DNA of 39,655 nt, from positions 1 through 39,655 of the forward strand of contig JAICLD010000003.1 of the NCBI GenBank assembly GCA_025927595.1. The letters run 5' to 3'. The translations under genes were made by a program, and so were the position numbers. Positions 15,987 to 24,054 of this stretch are shown here, piece after piece. Each line of letters opens with the position of its first letter. Positions within the stretch are counted from its first letter, which is position 1. The notes beneath the pieces are model-generated. The model was given only the letters and a program-made list of their open reading frames with translations. It searched no databases and was not told the origin of the DNA. Origin of the DNA: Nocardioidaceae bacterium. Its GTDB lineage: Bacteria > Actinomycetota > Actinomycetes > Propionibacteriales > Nocardioidaceae.

Positions 15987-16826
15987 TCAGGGAGCCGGAG
16001 GGGTCGCCCCGTCGGTCGGCGTGGCCGAGGGGGTCTCGCTCGCCGTCGGGCTGGGCACCGGCGTCGGCGACTCCGTGGCGTCCGTCGGGGACGGGGTCGG
16101 CGTCAGCTGGGTGGGGGTGGGCGTGGGTGCCTCGGTCGACGGCTCCTGGCCGGGCACGGCCGTGCTCGTGGACGCCTGGGGGCTCTCGCTCGAGGTGCCC
16201 GACGCCGTCGGGCTGGGGCTGGTGGTCGGCGCCGGGGTCGGGGTCGGCGTGCGCTTGCCACCCCCACCACCGGTGAGCCCGGACAGGGACGTGCGGGTGG
16301 TGGCGCTGCTGCCGCCGGTGTAGGACGAGACCGCGCGGCCGCCGATGAGCTCGAAGGCGGTGATCGCCACCATCGCGACGACGAACGCGGCGCCGGCCGC
16401 CAACGAGATCCGCTTCCACGGCAGCGCGACCAGGCGGTCCTTCCAGGTCGGCACCTCGACCCCCGCCGCGGCCCGACGGAGCTCGTCCTCGGCCGCGTCC
16501 AGCTCGTCGCTGGCCCGCGCGATCCGGGCCTCCGAGCGCGTGCCGTCGTCCACGGTCGCGGTGGCCCGGCCCAGCTGCGAGCGGGCCTGCGCCACCCGGC
16601 GGGCGGCTGCGGCCTGGGCGGCCGAGACCCCCTGCTTGCTGACGTCGATGCCGCGCGAGAACAGCGCGTTCCCGAGGGTGATCACCACGCTGCCGAGGGC
16701 GGCACCGATCACCGTGCCCGCGGCGCCGAGGGTCGACAGCAGCACCGCCGAGACCATGGCGGCCAACGCACCCGCCAGCACCTTCACCCAGTCGACGGTG
16801 GGCTGCCGTTCCTGCTGCTCACTCAT
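15987..16826 (-). CDS. two-helix membrane protein with Ser/Thr/Pro-rich tail
   Basis: A 279-residue protein of unknown function. Residues 17-55 form a Gly/Ala-rich hydrophobic region that can cross the membrane as a hairpin. Residues 65-140 are Ala/Arg/Glu-rich and likely coiled coil (ARRVAQARSQL, RASDELDAAEDEL). A second membrane segment lies near 150-172 (LAAGAAFVVAMVAITAF). A poly-Gly linker (GGGGGKR) follows, then about 80 residues of Pro/Thr/Ser repeats (PTPTPAPTTSPSPT) typical of wall-spanning or glycosylated linkers. The ATG at 16826 is chosen because the upstream frame crosses a divergent promoter; AATACT lies 8 nt upstream. It may be anchored with its tail in the wall, beside GH25 lysozyme. 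Confidence 0.75.
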   Translation of the reverse strand: MSEQQERQPTVDWVKVLAGALAAMVSAVLLSTLGAAGTVIGAALGSVVITLGNALFSRGIDVSKQGVSAAQAAAARRVAQARSQLGRATATVDDGTRSEARIARASDELDAAEDELRRAAAGVEVPTWKDRLVALPWKRISLAAGAAFVVAMVAITAFELIGGRAVSSYTGGSSATTRTSLSGLTGGGGGKRTPTPTPAPTTSPSPTASGTSSESPQASTSTAVPGQEPSTEAPTPTPTQLTPTPSPTDATESPTPVPSPTASETPSATPTDGATPPAP

Positions 16827-16903
16827 CGATGTCGAGTATTGCGGACGGTCCTCCCAACCCTGGCACCACGGCGTCGTGAGTCCCACCACAGCACACTGGA
16901 GAC

Positions 16904-18004
16904 ATGCGAGCGGTGACCTTCGAGCAGTACGGCGTCGAGCCCACGGTCCGCCACGTCCCGGAGCCGTCGTGCCCGCCGGGCGGGGTCGTGGTCCGGGTGG
17001 GCGCGACCGGTGTGTGCCGCTCCGACTGGCACGCCTGGATGGGCCACGACCCGGTGCCCCTCCCCCACGTCCCCGGCCACGAGCTCGCCGGGACGGTCGC
17101 CGAGGCGGGCCCTGGGGTGCGCCGCTGGCGCGTCGGCGACCGGGTCACCGTCCCGTTCGTCTGCGGCTGCGGGCGCTGCGAGTGGTGCCGCGCCGGGGAG
17201 GCCCAGGTGTGCCCGGACCAGACGCAGCCCGGGTTCACCGGGCCGGGGTCGTTCGCCGAGCTGGTCGCCCTGCACGCCGCCGACACCAACCTGGTCCGGC
17301 TCCCCGACAGCCTCGACGACGTGACGGCGGCCTCCCTGGGCTGCCGGCTCGCGACCGCCTACCGCGCCGTGGTGACCCATGGTCGGGTCCGGCCCGGTGA
17401 CCGGCTCGCCGTGCACGGCTGCGGGGGCGTGGGCCTGTCCGCGGTCCTCGTGGGCGTCGCGCTGGGCGCCCGGGTGGTGGCGGTGGACGTCTCCGCGGCC
17501 GCGGCCGCGCGGGCCCGTGCGCTGGGTGCCGAGGCGGTCGTGGTGGCCGACCGTGCCGGGCACACCGCTGGTGGCGGCGACGTCGTGGCCGCGGTGCGCG
17601 ACCTGACCGACGGCGGCGCGCACGCGAGCCTCGACGCGGTCGGCAGCCCGGCCACCGCGGTCGCCTCCGTGCGGTCGCTGCGCCGCCGCGGCCGGCACGT
17701 GCAGGTCGGCCTGCTCCTCGGCGACCGGGCGACGCCGCCGCTGCCGATGGACCTGGTCGTCTCCCACGAGCTGGAGGTGCACGGCTCGCACGGCATGCCC
17801 GCGCACCAGTACCCCGAGCTGCTCGACCTCGTCGCCTCCGGCCGGCTCGACCCCGCCCTGCTCGTCGGGCGGGTGGTCGGGCTCGACGAGGCGCCGGCGG
17901 CGCTCGCGGCGATGAGCGCGCCACCGGGCGCACCGGGCGCACCGGGCGCACCGGGCGCACCGGGCGCACCGACCAGCGTGGGGATGACCGTCGTACGCCT
18001 CTAA
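16904..18004 (+). CDS. zinc-dependent alcohol dehydrogenase (MDR family)
   Basis: A 366-residue medium-chain dehydrogenase. Catalytic zinc ligands are in GVCRSDWHAW and PGHE. The structural zinc set is CGCGRCEWCRAGEAQVC, four closely spaced Cys. The NAD(P) fold shows HGCGGVGLSAV followed by VVAVDVS. Substrate is not predictable. Near the C-terminus, where relatives run directly from ALAAM to GVTVV, this protein has (Pro-Gly-Ala)5 encoded by a perfect 9-bp tandem repeat. The ATG at 16904 has GGAGA upstream and a CACACT -10-like box (16892-16897) ending 6 nt before it. It is divergent from the Ser/Thr/Pro-rich membrane protein, 77 bp apart. Confidence 0.9.
   Translation: MRAVTFEQYGVEPTVRHVPEPSCPPGGVVVRVGATGVCRSDWHAWMGHDPVPLPHVPGHELAGTVAEAGPGVRRWRVGDRVTVPFVCGCGRCEWCRAGEAQVCPDQTQPGFTGPGSFAELVALHAADTNLVRLPDSLDDVTAASLGCRLATAYRAVVTHGRVRPGDRLAVHGCGGVGLSAVLVGVALGARVVAVDVSAAAAARARALGAEAVVVADRAGHTAGGGDVVAAVRDLTDGGAHASLDAVGSPATAVASVRSLRRRGRHVQVGLLLGDRATPPLPMDLVVSHELEVHGSHGMPAHQYPELLDLVASGRLDPALLVGRVVGLDEAPAALAAMSAPPGAPGAPGAPGAPGAPTSVGMTVVRL
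17924..17968 (+). repeat. 9-bp tandem repeat, five perfect copies, inside the dehydrogenase gene
   Basis: Five identical copies of CCGGGCGCA run in frame and encode (Pro-Gly-Ala)5. Identical copies imply recent slippage; as the unit is three codons, length changes would not shift the frame. Confidence 0.95.
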
Positions 18005-18005
18005 C

Positions 18006-18233
18006 GCCGAGTCGGCGCGTCCACAACACCCCAACCCCGTCGAGTCGGCGCGTCCACAACACTCTGCCGGCGGCTTCTCCGGACCTCAGGTCTAGGAACG
18101 ACCAGGCGTGCGCTGTGGAGGAGCCGACTCGGCACCCCGGAGGCGCTGTGGAGGAGCCGACTCGGCACCCAGGAGGCGCTGTGGACGAGCCGACTCGACA
18201 CCCCGGAGGCGCTGTGGACGAGCCGACTCGGCG
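18006..18233. repeat. array of 33-bp repeats in head-to-head orientation
   Basis: Two units with the core reading CGAGTCGGCGCGTCCACA begin at 18006 and 18039. After a 52-bp gap, four units of the reverse-complement core TGTGGACGAGCCGACTCG begin at 18110, 18143, 18176 and 18209. Spacing is exactly 33 bp within each group. Each core holds a dyad, GCCGA-C-TCGGC, intact in all but two copies. The intervening DNA has a second dyad, GACCTCAGGTC (18082-18092). The array fills the 258-bp gap between convergent adh and SNF2 helicase genes. Between units the non-core bases are also alike, unlike CRISPR spacers. It may act as a terminator or protein-binding array; the function is unknown. Confidence 0.9.
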
Positions 18234-18262
18234 GGGAAGGGAAGGGACGGGGTGGGGAGGCG

Positions 18263-21200
18263 TCAGGCGTCGAACAGGGCGCGTACGTCGTCGGCGCCGA
18301 TCGGTGCGGCCATCAGGGCGTCGTCGTCGACGACCCGGGCGAACAGCGCCGCCTTGCGGGCCTTGAGCGCCATCACCTTCTCCTCGATCGTGTCGGTGGC
18401 GACGAGCCGGTACACGAAGACCTGCCGCCGCTGACCGATCCGGTGCGTGCGGTCCACGGCCTGGGCCTCGACGGCGGGGTTCCACCAGGGGTCGAGCACG
18501 AACACGTAGTCGGCCTCCACCAGCGTCAGCCCGACCCCGCCGGCCTTCAGGCTGATCAGGAACACCGGGTCGTCGCCGCTGCGGAACCCCTCGACGACGT
18601 CGGCCCGGCGCCGGGTGCGCCCGTCGAGATAGCTGGAGCCGATCCCCTCTGCCGCCAGGCGCTCCCGCACCCGGCGGAGGAACGTCGTGAACTGGCTGAA
18701 CACCAGCGCCCGGTGCCCCTCGGCCGCCAGCTCGAGCAGGTGGTCGACGAGCACGTCGACCTTGGCCGAGCCGATCCCGGCGTACGCCTCGTCGACGAGC
18801 GCCGCGTCGAGGCTGAGCTGACGCAACCGGGTCAGCGACCGGAAGATCGCGATCCGGTGCCGCTCGAAGTCGTCCACGAGCCCCAGCACCGCCTGCCGCT
18901 CGCGCTGGAGGTGGGTCTCGTAGACCGCACGGTGCCGCGGCGTCAGCGTCACGTCGAGGACCTGCTCCTGCTTGGCGGGCAGGTCGGCGGCGACCGTCTC
19001 CTTCGTCCGGCGCAGCAGGAACGGCCGGACCCGCTGCCGGAACCGGTCGAGGACGGCCCGGTCGCCGAGCCGCTCGACCGGGTTCGCGACGAGCTCCAGG
19101 AACCGCTGCGGCCACGGGTACAGGCCCGGCGCGACGATCGAGAGCAGCGACCACAGCTCCATGAGCCGGTTCTCCATCGGCGTGCCGGTCACCGCCAGCC
19201 GGAACGGTACGTCGATCCGCCGCACGGCCTGGTAGGTCTTGCCGTGGTGGTTCTTGACCGTCTGCGCCTCGTCGAGCACCAGACCGCCCCACGCCGCGTC
19301 GGCGTACGCCTCCTGCTCGAGCCGGAACAGCGTGTAGGACGTCACGACCACGTCGGCGCCCTCGCGCACCTCGGCGACGGTCGTGCCGCGCCTGGCCTGC
19401 GACTCGGTCACCGTGCGGACCTCGAGCCCCGGGGTGAACGTCGCGGCCTCGCCGGCCCACGTCGCCACGACGCTGGTCGGCGCCACCACGAGGAACGGGC
19501 CGGCGCCGTGCGCCCGGGCATGGGCGACGAGCGCGAGGGCCTGCAGGGTCTTGCCGAGTCCCATGTCGTCGGCGAGGATCCCGCCGAGCCCCGTCTGCCA
19601 CAGGTAGGCCAGCCAGCGGAACCCGTCCCGCTGGTAGCCGCGCAGCGTCGCCTCGAGCCCGACCGGCTCGATGTCGGGCAGCGCGTCGAGGCTGCGCAGC
19701 GCCTGCGCCGCGTGCACCCAGCGCGCGGCCTGCTCGTCGACGAGACCGATCTCGGCGAGCTCGTCCCACAGGTGCAGGTCGTGGTGGCCCACCCGGACCC
19801 CGCTCTCGGGCTGCTCGCGAAGCTCGGCGGCGGCGGCCACCAGGCCGGCCAGGTGGGCGAGCTCGGGCCGGTCGATGCGCAGGTGCCTGCCGTTGCGCAG
19901 CACCACCCGGTCCATGCCCCGCGTGAGCGCCTCGAGCACCTGGGCGAGCGCGACGGGGACGCCGTCGACGGTGATCTCGACCTCGAGGTCGAGCCAGTCG
20001 GTGCGCGGGTCGTCCGCGGGGCCGGAGGGGGCCGCGAACCGGACCACGGGCGTGCCGGTCAGCTCCCGGTAGTCCGGCCGGGCGCCGATCTCCTCGACCT
20101 CGACCTGCTCGCTGAGCCCGGGCAGGAGCTGCTCGGCGAACAGGACCGCGTGGGCGTCCTCGAAGACCCGCTCGTCCTCTAGACCGAGCTCGCGGCGGTG
20201 GTCGTAGCAGAGGTGGTAGGCCTGCTCGTCGTCGAGGACGAGCGCGTCGAGCAGCTCGCGCTCGCGGTCCCGCCTGCGCACGCCGCGGAACCCGCGCGAC
20301 TCCGAGAGCCGGTAGACCCGGTCGTCGGAGCCGACCCGGTAGCGCCAGGTCCACGCCGTCCGCACCTCGTCCGCGGCCACCCAGGTGACGCTCAGCACGA
20401 GCCGCGGCTCCACGGGCACCGGCACGGCGACCGAGCCGTCGCTGGAGCCGACCGGGACGTGGCGGTGCAGCCGGGGCAGGTACTCGCTCACCAGGTCGTC
20501 GCGGTCGGCAGCAGGCACCACGAGCGGCTCGCCGCGGACCAGCAGCCGCCGGACCGCCGGACCGGGCGGGACCGTGAGCGCCGCCAGCCGGACCGACCAG
20601 CGGCTTCCGTCGGCGTCCCAGAGGGCGACCGTCCAGCCGCCCTGCCCCAGCACGTCGAGGTCCTCGGCGGCGTACCACTCCTCCTCCGTCCGGACGCCGA
20701 GCCGCAGGCGGGCGTCGCCGTCCCCGGCACCGGCCACGTCGAGCCGCAGCGTCACCGGGTCGTGCAGGTCGACCGAGGACAGCCCCGGGCCGGGCACGAG
20801 AGCGAGGCCGGCCTCGACGCCGCGACGCAGCAGCCGGGCCTCGTCGGGACCGAAGGAGCCGAGGGGCAGGTACGGGTCGGAGCCGGCGTACAGCTGGCGG
20901 GACGCCGCCCGGTGCGCCGAGAGCAGGTCGTTGAGGGCCAGGACCTGCTCGGGCGGGTGCCCGCGCCGGTCCAGGTAGGGCACCTCGCTCCAGGAGACCC
21001 CGGTGCGGACCCAGTTGTCCCGGGCGCCCCGGCGCAGCGGGCGCAGCCTCAGCGTGCCCCGGGCCGGGGTCGCGCTCGAGGTCCAGCCGCGGTAGCCCCG
21101 CGACGGCGCCCTGAGGTCGACCTGGAGGGCGAGCGGGTGGCCGGGGGCCTCCGCCGCGCGCTCCGCGCCCTCGTCCAGCTCGTCGAGCAGCGAGGACAGC

Positions 21201-21556
21201 TGCCGCTCCCACCGCCGGGCCGGTCCCCCGCCGGCCGGCGCCTCACGCGCCTGCTCGTCGCGAACCGTGAGCAGCAGCGCGACCGCGTGCTTGCAGCCGT
21301 CACCGACGGGACAGCTGCACCGGCCCAGCACCCACACCCCCTCCCCGTCGAGACCGACGCTGAGGTGGACGGTGTACGGCGCGCTGCGGGACCCGCTCAC
21401 GGTCCCGCGGATGTCGAGGTCGCCGTCGCCGTCGAGCTCGTGGACGCAGGACAGGACGTTGCCGCGGCGCAGGTAGTCCCAGGCCCGGTCCAGCGTCGGC
21501 GTCCCGTAGCGGCGGCGCAGGTCCTCGTCGGCGAGCAGCGAGGAGAGGTCCACCAT
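18263..21556 (-). CDS. SNF2/Swi2-type helicase with SWIM zinc finger
   Basis: A 1097-residue protein. The SWIM zinc finger has C80, C82, C88 and H90 (CSCPVGDGCKH). A long central region of unknown fold follows. The helicase starts near residue 640: DDMGLGKTLQAL (Walker A), LVLDEAQTVKN (motif II as DEAQ), VTGTPMENRLMELWSLL (motif III) and DRTHRIGQRRQVFVYRL (motif VI). Bacterial proteins with this layout are SNF2-family translocases, probably remodelling protein-DNA complexes. The ATG at 21556 lies 7 nt after a TAGGCT -10 box on the minus strand (21564-21569), so the message is likely leaderless. The longer frame upstream runs into the divergent promoter. The gene ends beside the 33-bp repeats. 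Confidence 0.93.
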   Translation of the reverse strand: MVDLSSLLADEDLRRRYGTPTLDRAWDYLRRGNVLSCVHELDGDGDLDIRGTVSGSRSAPYTVHLSVGLDGEGVWVLGRCSCPVGDGCKHAVALLLTVRDEQAREAPAGGGPARRWERQLSSLLDELDEGAERAAEAPGHPLALQVDLRAPSRGYRGWTSSATPARGTLRLRPLRRGARDNWVRTGVSWSEVPYLDRRGHPPEQVLALNDLLSAHRAASRQLYAGSDPYLPLGSFGPDEARLLRRGVEAGLALVPGPGLSSVDLHDPVTLRLDVAGAGDGDARLRLGVRTEEEWYAAEDLDVLGQGGWTVALWDADGSRWSVRLAALTVPPGPAVRRLLVRGEPLVVPAADRDDLVSEYLPRLHRHVPVGSSDGSVAVPVPVEPRLVLSVTWVAADEVRTAWTWRYRVGSDDRVYRLSESRGFRGVRRRDRERELLDALVLDDEQAYHLCYDHRRELGLEDERVFEDAHAVLFAEQLLPGLSEQVEVEEIGARPDYRELTGTPVVRFAAPSGPADDPRTDWLDLEVEITVDGVPVALAQVLEALTRGMDRVVLRNGRHLRIDRPELAHLAGLVAAAAELREQPESGVRVGHHDLHLWDELAEIGLVDEQAARWVHAAQALRSLDALPDIEPVGLEATLRGYQRDGFRWLAYLWQTGLGGILADDMGLGKTLQALALVAHARAHGAGPFLVVAPTSVVATWAGEAATFTPGLEVRTVTESQARRGTTVAEVREGADVVVTSYTLFRLEQEAYADAAWGGLVLDEAQTVKNHHGKTYQAVRRIDVPFRLAVTGTPMENRLMELWSLLSIVAPGLYPWPQRFLELVANPVERLGDRAVLDRFRQRVRPFLLRRTKETVAADLPAKQEQVLDVTLTPRHRAVYETHLQRERQAVLGLVDDFERHRIAIFRSLTRLRQLSLDAALVDEAYAGIGSAKVDVLVDHLLELAAEGHRALVFSQFTTFLRRVRERLAAEGIGSSYLDGRTRRRADVVEGFRSGDDPVFLISLKAGGVGLTLVEADYVFVLDPWWNPAVEAQAVDRTHRIGQRRQVFVYRLVATDTIEEKVMALKARKAALFARVVDDDALMAAPIGADDVRALFDA

Positions 21557-21563
21557 GGCGGTC

Positions 21564-21569
21564 AGCCTA
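21564..21569 (-). promoter_or_regulatory. -10 box TAGGCT of a probable leaderless promoter
   Basis: On the minus strand TAGGCT ends 7 nt before the ATG of the SNF2 helicase gene. TCGACA lies 15 bp upstream as a possible, rather close -35 box. Confidence 0.55.
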
Positions 21570-21654
21570 GAGAGCCGCACCCCCTGTCGAGCGGCCGCCG
21601 TGTTGACCGGTGGGGCAGGCTGGTCGCGAAGGCGCCGCCGACCGGAGGGCATGC

Positions 21655-23082
21655 ATGGTCACACCGATGGACCCGACCTCGAGCGGCTTCCTGTTCGCGG
21701 AGAGCCGCGCTCAGCCGATGCACGTCGGCGGCCTGCAGCTGTTCCGGCGCCCGGAGGGCTCGCGCCGCACCTTCGTCAAGGACCTCTACCAGGAGATGCT
21801 GACCTTCGACGACGCCGCGCCGCTGTTCCGCCGGGTGCCGCACCGGTCCCTCGCGACGGCCGGCGCGTGGACCTGGGCCGAGGACGACCAGCTCGACCTG
21901 GAGTACCACGTCCGGCACAGCGCCCTTCCCAAGCCGGGTCGGGTCCGCGAGCTGCTCGAGCTGTGCGGGCGGCTGCACAGCACCCGGCTGGCCCTCGAGC
22001 GGCCGCTGTGGGAGCTGCACCTCATCGAGGGGCTGCGCGACGGCCGGGTCGCGGTCTACACCAAGATGCACCACGCCCTCGTCGACGGCGTCTCGGCGAT
22101 GCGGCTGCTCCAGCGGGTGCTGTCGACCGACCCCGAGGAGACCGGCGTCGCTCCGATGTGGTCCGCCGAGCACGCGCCCTCCCCGCGCGCGGAGCCCCGT
22201 CGCGCCGTCGACCCGGTCCCCGGCGCGGAGGAGCCCGGCCCGTGGGGGCTGCCGGCCGGGTCGCTCCGCTCCGCGCTGGAGCTCGCCTCGGAGGCGGCGG
22301 GACTGCCGGGGGCGCTGGGCCGGACGCTCGCGCGCGGGGTGCGCAACGAGACCTCCGCGGTGTCGCTGTACGCCCCGCGCACGCTGCTCAACACGCGGAT
22401 CACCGGCGCCCGGCGCTTCGCGGCCCAGGACTGGCCGATGGAGCGGATCCGCGGGGTCGGCCGGGCCACCGGGACCACGGTCAACGACGTGGTCCTCGCG
22501 ATGTGCAGCGGCGCGATGCGCACCTACCTCGACGAGCTCGGCGGGCTGCCGGACTCCTCCCTGGTGGCGATGGTCCCGGTGGCGCTGCGGGCCCGCGGCG
22601 CCCAGGTGGCCTCGGCCCGTGGGGGCAACGCCGTGGGGGCGGTGATGGTGCGGCTCGGCACCGACGAGGCGGACCCCGCGGACCGCCTGGAGGTGGTGCA
22701 CCGCTCGATGGTGTCGGGCAAGCGGGCGCTCGGGGAGATGACCCCGGCGCAGATCCTGGCGACGAGCGCGCTCGGCCTGGCGCCGGCCGTGCTCGGTCCG
22801 ATGCTGCGGCTGTCCGGCGTGACCCGGCCGCCCTTCAACCTGGTCATCTCGAACGTGCCGGGCCCTCGCCGTCCGCACTACCTCAACGGCGCGCAGCTGC
22901 AGGGCATGTACCCGCTGTCGATCCCGATCCACGGCATGGGCCTGAACATCACCTGCACGTCGTACGACCAGAGGCTGGGGTTCGGGCTCACCGGCTGCCG
23001 GAGGACGGTGCCGCACCTGCAGCGGCTGCTCGGTCACCTCGACCACGAGCTGGACGCGCTGGAGCGGGCCGCGGGCGCGTGA
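21655..23082 (+). CDS. wax ester synthase/diacylglycerol acyltransferase (WS/DGAT)
   Basis: A 475-residue enzyme transferring acyl groups from acyl-CoA to diacylglycerol or fatty alcohols, giving storage lipid. It opens with the family signature DPTSSGFLFAE and PMHVGGL, has PLWELHLIEGL, the active-site motif HHALVDG (139-145), NDVVLAMCSGAMR, and SNVPGP late in the chain. Length is typical. The ATG at 21655 has GGAGGG 5 nt upstream; another ATG at 21667 is a weaker choice. It is divergent from the SNF2 helicase. Its last 95 bp overlap, tail to tail, the gene for a siderophore-interacting protein. Confidence 0.94.
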   Translation: MVTPMDPTSSGFLFAESRAQPMHVGGLQLFRRPEGSRRTFVKDLYQEMLTFDDAAPLFRRVPHRSLATAGAWTWAEDDQLDLEYHVRHSALPKPGRVRELLELCGRLHSTRLALERPLWELHLIEGLRDGRVAVYTKMHHALVDGVSAMRLLQRVLSTDPEETGVAPMWSAEHAPSPRAEPRRAVDPVPGAEEPGPWGLPAGSLRSALELASEAAGLPGALGRTLARGVRNETSAVSLYAPRTLLNTRITGARRFAAQDWPMERIRGVGRATGTTVNDVVLAMCSGAMRTYLDELGGLPDSSLVAMVPVALRARGAQVASARGGNAVGAVMVRLGTDEADPADRLEVVHRSMVSGKRALGEMTPAQILATSALGLAPAVLGPMLRLSGVTRPPFNLVISNVPGPRRPHYLNGAQLQGMYPLSIPIHGMGLNITCTSYDQRLGFGLTGCRRTVPHLQRLLGHLDHELDALERAAGA

Positions 23083-23935
23083 CCGAGCGGCTCCGCTCGG
23101 ACTCCTCGATCGCGGCGTCCCGGTCCCGCCTGCCGGCCCGCCGGCCCTCCTCGTCGACCCCGAGCCGCCAGTAGCCGGAGACCGAGAGCCGCTTGAGGCC
23201 GAGCCCGCGCTCGACCCGCAGGTAGTGGCGCAGCCGCCGCACGGCAGCGGCTTCACCGTGCACGAACGCGTGGACGTCGTCGCCGGCCCACGGCAGCGCG
23301 GTGACCGCCTCGACGAGACGGTCGCCGGGCCTGCGGCCGCCCTGGTGCACCCAGTGGACCCTCACCGCGGGCGGCGGGTCGAGGGCGACCTCGTCCTCGG
23401 GACCCGGCACCTCGAGGACCGCGTCCCCGACGGCGTGCCTCGGGAGCCGGGACAGCGCGACCCCCACCGCGGGCAGCGCGCTGGCGTCCGCCGCCAGCAG
23501 GTGTCGCGAGGCCTGGGGATCGGGCCGGTAGCCGCCGCCGGGGCCGAGGAGCAGCAGCTCGTCGCCAGGGGTGGCGGACAGCGCCCAGGGCCCGGCCAGC
23601 CCGGCGGTCCCGTGCACCACGACGTCGAGGGTCAGCTCCAGGGCCGACGGGTCGAGGTGGCGGACCGTGAGGGAGCGCAGCCGCGGCCCGAGGTCCCGCG
23701 GCGAGGCGTCCCGCACCGCGTCCAGGTCGACCCACGGTCCGCCGTCCACGCGGGGCAGCGGGCGCGGCACCTCCGGCGGCACGAACACGAGCGTGACATA
23801 GGCGTCGGCGTACGGCGACGGCTCCAGCCCGGCCAGCGCGGGACCCCCCACGACGACCCGTCTCACCGACGGCGTCAGCCATCGGCTCCGCACGACCTCG
23901 ACGAGCCTGGCGTGACGACGACGTGCGGCGGGCAT
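22988..23935 (-). CDS. siderophore-interacting FAD-binding protein (ViuB-like)
   Basis: A 315-residue flavoprotein of the family that reduces ferric siderophores in the cytoplasm to release iron. FAD/NAD(P)H features are RSLTVRHLD (usually RxYTVR), VVVHGTAGLAGPWALSATPGD, LLLGPGGGYRPD and a late SGYWRLGVDEEGRRAG. The family fold normally stops soon after GYWR-G-DEE; here about 45 residues of Arg/Ala/Pro-rich sequence follow. These lie largely in the 95-bp overlap with the WS/DGAT gene, suggesting read-through of an ancestral stop. The ATG at 23935 has AGGAG 4 nt upstream. No siderophore genes are visible nearby. Confidence 0.88.
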   Translation of the reverse strand: MPAARRRHARLVEVVRSRWLTPSVRRVVVGGPALAGLEPSPYADAYVTLVFVPPEVPRPLPRVDGGPWVDLDAVRDASPRDLGPRLRSLTVRHLDPSALELTLDVVVHGTAGLAGPWALSATPGDELLLLGPGGGYRPDPQASRHLLAADASALPAVGVALSRLPRHAVGDAVLEVPGPEDEVALDPPPAVRVHWVHQGGRRPGDRLVEAVTALPWAGDDVHAFVHGEAAAVRRLRHYLRVERGLGLKRLSVSGYWRLGVDEEGRRAGRRDRDAAIEESERSRSVTRPRPAPARPARGRGDRAAAAGAAPSSGSR

Positions 23936-24054
23936 GCGGCTCCTGGCTCGGTCGTGGGTGCGCTGCGACGACGCCGAGCGTAGCGGCGCAGGGCACGCCG
24001 GGCGCGCCGGAGGGACGCCTCGCGGCGGTCGCCGCGACCGGGCGGCGGGGTCGC

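Noticed and set aside
14425-16323. Long plus-strand frame opposite the GH25 and membrane protein genes
   Set aside because: Antisense shadow; both minus-strand proteins show clear domains and signals.
18006-18233. CRISPR array
   Set aside because: Period is regular, but the between-core bases are nearly the same in each unit, the orientation flips, and no cas genes are near.
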